NCBI GenBank assembly: GCA_938046775.1
Contig: CALIXB010000022.1
Location: 1-59,190, forward strand
DNA: 59,190 bases
From: an uncultured Candidatus Saccharibacteria bacterium
Lineage (GTDB): Bacteria; Patescibacteriota; Saccharimonadia; Saccharimonadales; Saccharimonadaceae
Direction of reading: 5' to 3'
Shown here: piece after piece, positions 42,721-48,479 of the stretch
Layout of the letters: each line of letters starts with the position of its first letter
Position numbering within the stretch: the stretch's first letter is position 1
Notes under the pieces: model-generated
Database searches by the model: none
Seen by the model: only the letters and a program-made list of their open reading frames with translations
Told to the model about the DNA's origin: nothing
Made by a program: the position numbers and the translations under genes

Positions 42721-42726
42721 TATAAT
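42721..42726 (+). promoter_or_regulatory. -10 box of rnpB
   Basis: TATAAT ends 5 nt before the first base of RNase P RNA at about 42732. It sits directly after the putative 6S terminator. Confidence 0.6.
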
Positions 42727-42731
42727 GGATA

Positions 42732-43069
42732 GGTAGCCTGTTGGGTAGTCGCTTGAGTTAATCTTAAGAGGAAAGTCCGGGCAGTGAAGGACGACGGCAG
42801 TCGCTAACGGCGACCGGGGGAGACCCTAGGGAAAGTGCCACAGAAACGAAACTACCTCTATTTATATAGAGGAAAAGGTGAAACGAGTGAGGTAAAAGCT
42901 CACAGTCGTCTACGGTGACGTAGATGGGAGGTAAACCCTGCCGACTGCAAGGAGGTCTGCATGCAAAGAGGGGTCCACTCGTAGACCGATAACCGCTTGA
43001 TTTGTTTGGCAACAAGCAAACTAGATAGATGATTACCCTAGACAGAACCCGGCTTATAGACAGGCTATA
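42732..43069 (+). ncRNA. rnpB: RNase P RNA, bacterial type
   Basis: The P1 helix pairs TAGCCTGT (42734-42741) with ACAGGCTA (43060-43067). Conserved core blocks are present: GAGGAAAGTCCGGGC near 42769, the CAGAAA and GGTGAAACG segments, GGGTAAACCC-like joining, and ACAGAACCCGGCTTATAG at the 3' end. It is the catalytic RNA that trims tRNA 5' leaders, including those at 32580 and 34221, where processing also shapes downstream mRNA. Length is about 338 nt. Confidence 0.96.
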
Positions 43070-43070
43070 A

Positions 43071-43103
43071 GAAAACACCCTGATATGACACAGGGTGTTT
43101 TCC
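43071..43103. terminator. Bidirectional terminator of rnpB and rplT
   Basis: A perfect 12-bp stem (GAAAACACCCTG with CAGGGTGTTTTC) around an 8-nt loop; both flanks are T-rich. It ends rnpB on the plus strand and infC-rpmI-rplT on the minus strand. Confidence 0.92.
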
Positions 43104-43123
43104 ATTATGGCTAGGAGGTTATA

Positions 43124-43465
43124 TTATAGGCTAGCTTTTACTATCTCGGCAAAAGCTTTTGGCTCGCTAACTGCTAATTCAGCCAGAATCTTTCTATCAA
43201 TCTCAATATTTTTGGACTTCATAGAAGATATTAGCTTGCCATAAGTTGTGCCTTCCTGGCGAGCGGCTGCATTAATGCGGGTAATCCATAGTCCACGCAA
43301 ATCGCGTTTTTTATTGCGGCGGTCACGATAAGCGTATTGTAGGGCACGAATAACCCCTTGTTTTGCTAAACGAAAACTACGCGTGCGGTTATGTTGCATC
43401 CCTGCGGCTGCTTTTAAAATCTTCTTATGTTTGGCGCGTGCGGTAACTCCTCGTTTTACTCGCAT
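43124..43465 (-). CDS. rplT: 50S ribosomal protein L20
   Basis: 113 residues. MRVKRGVTARAKHKKILKAA and the AYRDRRNKKRDLRGLWITRINAA block are diagnostic of bL20. L20 organises 23S assembly and represses its own operon in other bacteria. It starts 2 nt after the rpmI stop. Last gene of infC-rpmI-rplT. Confidence 0.97.
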   Translation of the reverse strand: MRVKRGVTARAKHKKILKAAAGMQHNRTRSFRLAKQGVIRALQYAYRDRRNKKRDLRGLWITRINAAARQEGTTYGKLISSMKSKNIEIDRKILAELAVSEPKAFAEIVKASL

Positions 43466-43467
43466 AA

Positions 43468-43662
43468 TTATACTCCCATTGCTCGACGAGCATTCTTAGC
43501 CATCGAACCAGTTACGGTTGCTGTTGTATTTATTGCGCGCTTACGGCTTTTTGACTTCTTAGCCAAAAAGTGACCGCCAAATGCGCGCTGGCGTGTCAAT
43601 TTGCCGGTACTGGTCAGCTTAATTCTCTTCGCAGTGCCTTTATGGGTCTTTAGCTTTGGCAT
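43468..43662 (-). CDS. rpmI: 50S ribosomal protein L35
   Basis: 64 residues: MPKLKTHKGTAKRIKLTSTGK and the basic KKSKSRKR segment of bL35. The ATG overlaps the infC stop by one base (TAATG), and its SD AAGGAG lies within the infC end, so translation is coupled. Confidence 0.97.
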   Translation of the reverse strand: MPKLKTHKGTAKRIKLTSTGKLTRQRAFGGHFLAKKSKSRKRAINTTATVTGSMAKNARRAMGV

Positions 43663-44168
43663 TATTTACTCCTTATTACTACGCTCAGATTGCGACCAGC
43701 CATCTGAGGCTTTTGCTCTAATATTGCATCGTCACTAAGTTGATCCATGACTTTGTCAATCAATTCGTAGCCAATTTCTTTGTGGGCCATTTCGCGCCCT
43801 TTGTAAACTACTTGTATACGAACTTTATGTCCGCTTTCCAAGAATTTACGGATTTTTTTCAGCTTTACCTCAAGATCTCCAACTCCTATCTTTAGACCAA
43901 AGCGCATTTGCTTTAAGTCTCCGGACTTTGCTTGCCGTCGGTTTTTTTGCTGATCTTTCATCTTCTGGTACTGATATTTGCCCCAGTCAATGATTTTTGC
44001 AACTGGCGGTTTGGCTCCTGGCGATATTTCAACTAAATCAAGATTCATGTCCTCGGCCTTTTTCAAGGCTTCTTGAAGCGACATGATTCCTAGCTGCTCG
44101 CCGTCAGGACCAATTATCCGCAGTTCCTTTGCACGGATTGCTCCGTTGATACGGATTGACTTATTAAT
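43662..44168 (-). CDS. infC: Translation initiation factor IF-3, ATT start codon
   Basis: 168 residues when started at ATT (plus 44166-44168). The first in-frame ATG (44084) would lose the first 28 residues, which read INKSIRINGAIRAKELR and match the IF3 N-domain. No ATG, GTG or TTG exists upstream before an in-frame TAA, and AAAAGGAG lies 8 nt before the ATT. Rare AUU starts in infC are known and allow IF3 to repress its own synthesis. The C-domain (about 90-168) includes GLKIGVGDLEVKLKKI. It is the first gene of the operon. Confidence 0.93.
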   Translation of the reverse strand: MNKSIRINGAIRAKELRIIGPDGEQLGIMSLQEALKKAEDMNLDLVEISPGAKPPVAKIIDWGKYQYQKMKDQQKNRRQAKSGDLKQMRFGLKIGVGDLEVKLKKIRKFLESGHKVRIQVVYKGREMAHKEIGYELIDKVMDQLSDDAILEQKPQMAGRNLSVVIRSK

Positions 44169-44212
44169 CTCTGGCTCTCCTTTTGAAGCAATTTTAGATT
44201 AACTCAGTTGCT

Positions 44213-44241
44213 ATTGTAACAGAGATGTTTATTATTTTCAA
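44213..44241 (-). promoter_or_regulatory. Promoter of infC-rpmI-rplT
   Basis: On the minus strand: TTGAAA (plus 44236-44241), 17 bp, then TACAAT (44213-44218) preceded by TGT. The leader is about 40 nt and ends in AAAAGGAG. Confidence 0.82.
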
Positions 44242-44249
44242 GGATGTAA

Positions 44250-45773
44250 TTAGTTAATGTTAATTTGTCTATACTGCAGACTTTCGGCGATATGTGAAAC
44301 TTCTATCGAGGTTGAATTTTCTAGGTCGGCTATTGTGCGGGCAACTTTAATTACTTTAAAATAGCTGCGCGTGCTTAAGTCTAGTCGCCTAGCTGCGTTA
44401 ATCAAGAAGGCTTTCGTATCGGCTGAAATAGATGTAATTTTATCAACATCACTACTTGAAAGGTCATTGTTGTATTTATAGCTACATCCATATCTAGTTT
44501 TCTGAATGGCACGAGCTTGAGAAATTTCAGACAAAAATAATGAATGTTGTGATTTTATCAACGAGCTATTACTGATTAGCTTTTCGTGGGGAACTCTTGA
44601 AACTGATACGGTTAAGTCTATGCGATCAAGCAGTGGTCCTGATAATTTTTTTTGATAGTTAAGGATTTGATTTTGTGAGCAGATGCAGGTTTTGTCTGAG
44701 TCACCAAGAAACCCACATGGGCAGGGATTCATAGTGGCAATCAATAAAAAATTGGCAGGAAAGTTGAACTTACCGTTAGCACGACTCACTGTGATCTCGT
44801 GGTCTTCTAGGGGCTGGCGTAGCGACTCTAAGATATTTCTGGGATATTCTAATAGCTCATCTAGGAATAGAACACCTCGATGCGCCAGACTGATTTCTCC
44901 GGGTTGTATCCTTGACCCGCCGCCGATGATGGAAGCTCTACTAGCGGTGTGGTGGGGTGATCTGAATGGGCGCTCTCTAATGGTACTACTGATAGTGTTA
45001 GTATTGCCCAGGTTGTGTAGTTTTGTAACTTCAACGATTTCAGTTTTTGATAGTGGGGGTAATAGGTTTTTTAGAGATTTTGCTAGCATAGTTTTTCCTG
45101 ATCCCGGAGGGCCAGATAGCAAAATGTTATGTCTTCCAGCTACGGCAATCTGAATAGCTCTTTTAGCCTGTTCCTGTCCATAGATGTCGTCAATTGTCGT
45201 CTTGTCTTCTGGCGTGTTAGTTTCTATTTTATTTTTATTTCTATTTATTGATTTAATGAACTTCTCCTTTTTTAAGTGTAGGAAGAGAGATTTGAGATTG
45301 TCTACTGGGAATATTTCAACACCGGGAACTAGAGATGCTTGTTCTGCGTTCTGGGCTGGCACGAATACTGATTTAATTTTGTGGTTTTTAGCAACCTCAG
45401 CTGTGACAATTGCTGATCGTATTGGTCGTAGGCTACCATCTAGGGCTAGTTCACCTGCAAAAATTGCACCTTCTATGTCGTTTTGAGTTAGCATACCTCC
45501 TATACACAAGATGGCTAGTGCTATTGGCAGATCAAACTGTGATCCGTCTTTTGGCAGTTCCGCTGGAGCTAAATTAACAATTAATTTGCCCTTTGGAAAA
45601 TCTAGGGATGAATTTTTTATTGCACTGCGTACTCTATCTCGAGATTCATCAATAGCCTTGTTGCCCATACCTACGATTTGTAGGCTAGGCAGCCCCTTTG
45701 ACATGTCGCCTTCAACCTCAATAATCTTTCCAGTGAAACCATAGGGTGTGGCCGAGACAACTCTGCTTACCAT
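44250..45773 (-). CDS. comM: ComM/YifB-family AAA+ ATPase
   Basis: 507 residues. An N-terminal Lon-protease-like S5 domain (about 1-170) precedes a Mg-chelatase-type AAA+ module. Walker A is GPPGSGKT; LAHRGVLFLDELLEY is Walker B; MNPCPCGFLGD is the family cysteine signature; a C-terminal Mg-chelatase domain follows. In Vibrio and Haemophilus ComM is the branch-migration helicase for integrating taken-up DNA. With the retractable pilus it points to natural transformation. Leaderless start, 6 nt after TGT-TTTAAT. Confidence 0.93.
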   Translation of the reverse strand: MVSRVVSATPYGFTGKIIEVEGDMSKGLPSLQIVGMGNKAIDESRDRVRSAIKNSSLDFPKGKLIVNLAPAELPKDGSQFDLPIALAILCIGGMLTQNDIEGAIFAGELALDGSLRPIRSAIVTAEVAKNHKIKSVFVPAQNAEQASLVPGVEIFPVDNLKSLFLHLKKEKFIKSINRNKNKIETNTPEDKTTIDDIYGQEQAKRAIQIAVAGRHNILLSGPPGSGKTMLAKSLKNLLPPLSKTEIVEVTKLHNLGNTNTISSTIRERPFRSPHHTASRASIIGGGSRIQPGEISLAHRGVLFLDELLEYPRNILESLRQPLEDHEITVSRANGKFNFPANFLLIATMNPCPCGFLGDSDKTCICSQNQILNYQKKLSGPLLDRIDLTVSVSRVPHEKLISNSSLIKSQHSLFLSEISQARAIQKTRYGCSYKYNNDLSSSDVDKITSISADTKAFLINAARRLDLSTRSYFKVIKVARTIADLENSTSIEVSHIAESLQYRQININ

Positions 45774-45779
45774 AAGTCT

Positions 45780-45788
45780 ATTAAAACA
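45780..45788 (-). promoter_or_regulatory. Extended -10 promoter of comM
   Basis: On the minus strand, TGT-TTTAAT ends 6 nt before the ATG, with no SD. Confidence 0.6.
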
Positions 45789-45816
45789 TAAGTGTATAGA
45801 TTTTTAAATGAGGCAG

Positions 45817-45825
45817 TGGTATAAT
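45817..45825 (+). promoter_or_regulatory. Extended -10 promoter of tmRNA
   Basis: TGG-TATAAT, 14 nt before the mature tmRNA 5' end; the short leader would be removed by RNase P. Confidence 0.65.
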
Positions 45826-45839
45826 CATTATTGATGTGC

Positions 45840-46238
45840 GGGGCTGATATAGCTTTCGACAATTGGACTTTATCAGGATATTTTGCGAACCGACGATACG
45901 CGTAACGTATGTTTTAGTTGCAAACTTTGTTGCAAAAGCAAAGTCATTTGTAGCGAGCGCTTTCGCTCCTAAGATGGCTTTTGCGCCAATCGCTGCTTAG
46001 TTTTTAGCGATCATCCTTGCGTTGTGGCAACAGTCAATGTGTAGGGTGTCATATATATGTTGCTTGCTGTATGTTCGGAAGTGGCGGACATACGGGACTT
46101 TCTCCGCGTAACGAAACTTAGTTTTTTTGACTCATTTTTTAGCTAAGTGACGTTATAAAATTTTTAAATGAGCCTATGTTCGTAGACGAGTATCATGATA
46201 CCAGTTGGACCCGGGGGCAGTACCCGGCAGCTCCACCA
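45840..46238 (+). ncRNA. ssrA: Transfer-messenger RNA
   Basis: About 399 nt. The 5' GGGGCTGATATAGCTTTCGAC and the 3' GGACCCGGGGGCAGTACCC, then CAGCTCC with an encoded ACCA, form the alanine-tRNA-like domain; acceptor GGGGCTG pairs CAGCTCC. The resume site reads TAGTT-GCA-AAC (GCA at 45920), matching the E. coli TAGTC-GCA-AAC context. The tag frame runs 26 codons from ANFVAKAK to PIAA and stops at TAG (45998-46000). It rescues stalled ribosomes. Confidence 0.95.
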
Positions 46239-46250
46239 TGTATATTTGAT

Positions 46251-46277
46251 TCGGCCGAGAGGCCGGTTTTTTATTTG
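46251..46277 (+). terminator. Terminator of tmRNA
   Basis: A GC-rich stem CGGCC with GGCCG around GAGA, followed by GTTTTTTATTT. Confidence 0.92.
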
Positions 46278-46298
46278 GTAAGTAATGTAGGCTGTAAA

Positions 46299-46331
46299 AA
46301 AACAACCACCTGCGAGTAGTGGTTGTTTTTA
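46299..46331. terminator. Second hairpin, possible bidirectional terminator
   Basis: An 11-bp stem (AAAACAACCAC with GTGGTTGTTTT) with a 9-10-nt loop and T tracts on both ends. On the minus strand it would end transcripts from the decayed gene to its right. Confidence 0.8.
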
Positions 46332-47149
46332 AAAAGTGGAGTTTTACAAGTTCTTTTTATTTTTGGCTTCTGTATAACTTTTTTATTCAGAAGCTACCCC
46401 CATAATAAGGCATGGAAATGCTTATGTCAACAGTATTTTTACAAAAAACCTAAGTAAAAAATACTACACTCACTATCCTCATTATTTATCACCGTCTATG
46501 TTGGCGAGGTGCTGTAGAAGATTGATTTGTAGCTGATCGTTTGTATCAACCGAGAGTTTTGCCTGAGGACGGTTTGTGTCATAGTTTGCTGGGAATAAAG
46601 ACGTTATTTATATGGTCGGGTCTGTAGCTTATGTCTTAATATATTTTGAGCTGGCTTGTAATGTCCATGGCGATTGTATAATTTTTGGAATAATCACTAT
46701 TTGATATGACGCAATAATTATTTAAAAAAGTATGCATGATAGTCGTGTCTGTGGCGATGAAAAGAAGAAAAAAAAGGGGGGGCGATATGATTGTAAATAT
46801 TTAATATATTCTGATTGACAAAAATACTTAGTTTATTTTGTGAAGTATCTAAAGATTTGTACTGTAGATTTATACTGTAGATTTATATAGGTAAAAAATA
46901 AATAAACCAATGTTGTTGAGTTCGGGCGTGTTGGCGAAAAGAGCGTAGTTATTTTAAATTGCACCTTCAGTAATGACTTTAGCTGTCTTGGCATAGGTAT
47001 CATTATGGGACTGCAATAGGGCAGTAGGTGTAATAATGTTGTAAAAAACACTTAAATAAATAAAATTAGGCTTACCGATTTAACAGATGATAATTTTAAC
47101 AACAGCTAATAATAAGTAAATATTACAATAATTTTTAATAATGTTTTGG
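46332..47149. other. AT-rich stretch without an intact gene
   Basis: About 820 bp with no credible complete CDS on either strand. It contains minus-strand protein-like fragments (separate entry), a 13-bp direct repeat TACTGTAGATTTA at 46860-46886, and a homopolymer cluster (A8 then G7) near 46768-46782. The position directly after tmRNA, a common integration target, makes a remnant of mobile or foreign DNA possible, but no att repeat was found. Confidence 0.6.
46482..47055 (-). pseudogene. Decayed gene, minus strand
   Basis: Three stretches on the minus strand read like protein but are broken by stops and frame changes. They are about 47055-46880 (with PTALLQSHNDTYAKTAK, a TAA, then ANTPELNN), 46758-46579 (with TFLNNYCVISNSDYS, a TAA, then RPDHINNVFIP) and 46607-46482 (ANYDTNRPQAKLSVDTNDQL, ending ANIDGDK and a stop). 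The last two join by a single frameshift. A homopolymer tract lies between the first and second. The parent family was not recognised. Chance similarity to coding sequence cannot be ruled out. Confidence 0.35.
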
Positions 47150-47178
47150 TTGACATAATAAATGGGTTGTGCTAGTAT
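47150..47178 (+). promoter_or_regulatory. Strong promoter of the unknown structured RNA
   Basis: TTGACA (47150-47155), 17 bp, then TGC-TAGTAT (47173-47178), with TATAAA overlapping. Both -35 and extended -10 elements are close to consensus. No CDS with an SD follows for 400 bp. Confidence 0.8.
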
Positions 47179-47184
47179 AAACGT

Positions 47185-47520
47185 AAGCTTTTATTGAAAA
47201 CCAAAAAGCAAAAAACACATTAACAATTCATAGACAAGACTCAACATTTAAGAGTAAGTACTTGACGGACAATTGGCTGCATGATTTTTATAATGACGCA
47301 GCCAATGCTCCGCCTTTACGATACTTCGCAAATTGTAAAAGCGTTGAGCGCGCGGCCAGTACCGCATGCATCCAGTTAATCCTCGTTAAGATGTTAGCGA
47401 TTATAATACTGGATGTATGCAGAGGAACGCTGCAGGGATGCTCCTTAATTAAGGAGCGGTCAATCGCCTCGAGCGGTAGCTAAAAGCTATAGACACCCGC
47501 GCCTAATAGTTATTTTTTAT
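47185..47520 (+). ncRNA. Unclassified large structured RNA (about 330 nt)
   Basis: Predicted from the promoter at 47150. After an A-rich, unpaired 5' part (to about 47260) come successive stems. These are ATTGGCTGC/GCAGCCAAT (47272-47306), CGCcTTTAC/GTAAAaGCG (47311-47343), GCGG/CCGC (47352-47365) and a 13-bp stem GCATGCATCCAGT/ACTGGATGTATGC (47364-47420) capped by TCGTTAA-GATG-TTAGCGA. Then come a perfect GCTCCTTAATTAAGGAGC (47440-47457), ATCGC/GCGGT and TAGCT/AGCTA. TTATTTTTTAT closes the region. It matches no RNA class I recognise. A 73-codon frame from TTG 47262 is open through it but lacks an SD. Confidence 0.65.
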
Positions 47521-47589
47521 CGGCGGATGGTTGTGTTTATTTCTGATAATACTATCGCTCAGGCTTCTTGTTTATAGTATTATGTGAGT

Positions 47590-47961
47590 ATGGGGATAAG
47601 AATAGTTAGTCTCATTGCATTGGTTGCTACGATTTTTATTGCTGTTTTGTTGAATGCGACTAATCCAAGTAGTGCGGGTCCGTTTGGAATTTTGGCATTT
47701 TTTACGTGCTTGTATATATTGTTTATCTGTATAGTCTATGTGATATTTTTAGTTTCGGAGCGAATAGCTGCGAACTTTTTTAATTTTAATAAAATCTCTG
47801 AGAAGTCTAAGTATAAAATATATTATTATTCTACTATGATATCTCTTGCTCCGACTATTTATGTTGGGATGCAGTCAATGGGCGGTGTTGGGTTTTTCGA
47901 AGTAATGCTGCTGGCGATTTTTGAGCTGTTGGTGTGCTTTTTTATACATAAAAGATACTAA
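47590..47961 (+). CDS. Small four-helix membrane protein
   Basis: 123 residues from ATG 47590, which lies 6 nt after TATTAT; GTG 47584 is less likely. Four predicted membrane helices (about 5-22, 30-56, 75-90, 97-118) with a short charged loop containing SEKSKYK. No family was recognised and no SD is present. Located between the unknown RNA and the secretion-type ATPase operon. Confidence 0.7.
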   Translation: MGIRIVSLIALVATIFIAVLLNATNPSSAGPFGILAFFTCLYILFICIVYVIFLVSERIAANFFNFNKISEKSKYKIYYYSTMISLAPTIYVGMQSMGGVGFFEVMLLAIFELLVCFFIHKRY

Positions 47962-48001
47962 TATCTCGGAGCACCTAAACGTATGCTTTTAAGTGGTGAC
48001 G

Positions 48002-48010
48002 TGATACAAT
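48002..48010 (+). promoter_or_regulatory. Extended -10 promoter of the gene at 48019
   Basis: TGA-TACAAT ends 8 nt before ATG 48019. The longer frame from 47983 would place this promoter inside the coding region. Confidence 0.6.
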
Positions 48011-48018
48011 GTATATGT

Positions 48019-48471
48019 ATGAATCCGGAATTACCACAAGTCAGCAGGAATACTGAGGTACAACCCCAGATCTTTGTGGGTGGCGAGAATGGTGTAGAAA
48101 GTACAACAGAAAGTCCTGAACTGATATCTGATACAGAGCGTAGACAGTCTTCTGTCGTTGAGCAATACAATAATATACCAGTAGCATTGCCCGTCGATGA
48201 CACCGATGACCCAGCCGCTCTTCCGAATGATGATAAAAATACAACATCGGTAAATGCAGGTTCGACTTCGATCCCTAGCGACGATATGCCATTAGTTGCA
48301 GCAGACGAGGATCTAATTGAAAAAGAGTGGGTAGATAAAGTAAAAAAAATTATAATTTTAACGAAAGATGACCCTTATGAGAGAAGTAGGGTTATTACCC
48401 AGCTGCAAATTGATTATTTGAAAAAAAGGTATAATAAAACGTTGGGTAAAGATTATAATAGTGGTGAATAG
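48019..48471 (+). CDS. Acidic soluble protein preceding the TraG/VirD4-like ATPase
   Basis: 150 residues from ATG 48019. The first 100 residues are acidic, Ser/Thr/Pro-rich and probably disordered. The last 50 form a compact helical module (IEKEWVDKVKKIII, then DPYERSRVITQLQIDYLKKRY). The gene lies 8 nt before the ATPase gene and is presumably its partner or adaptor. No family was recognised. Confidence 0.7.
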   Translation: MNPELPQVSRNTEVQPQIFVGGENGVESTTESPELISDTERRQSSVVEQYNNIPVALPVDDTDDPAALPNDDKNTTSVNAGSTSIPSDDMPLVAADEDLIEKEWVDKVKKIIILTKDDPYERSRVITQLQIDYLKKRYNKTLGKDYNSGE

Positions 48472-48479
48472 GTTTTTAT

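Noticed and set aside
42764..43105. 113-codon minus-strand frame
   Set aside because: It lies inside the RNase P RNA gene and its terminator, which fully explain the sequence.
46833..47051. 72-codon minus-strand frame
   Set aside because: It is low in complexity and has no start signals. Another frame of the same strand reads more like protein and belongs to the decayed gene.
47262..47483. 73-codon plus-strand frame with TTG start
   Set aside because: No SD, a composition unlike the neighbouring proteins, and it runs through dense hairpins. The structured-RNA reading is preferred, but the frame is named in case conservation shows otherwise.
47150..47590. T-box or known riboswitch upstream of the gene at 47590
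   Set aside because: No T-box core sequence or known aptamer was recognised, and that gene has its own -10 box directly before its start.
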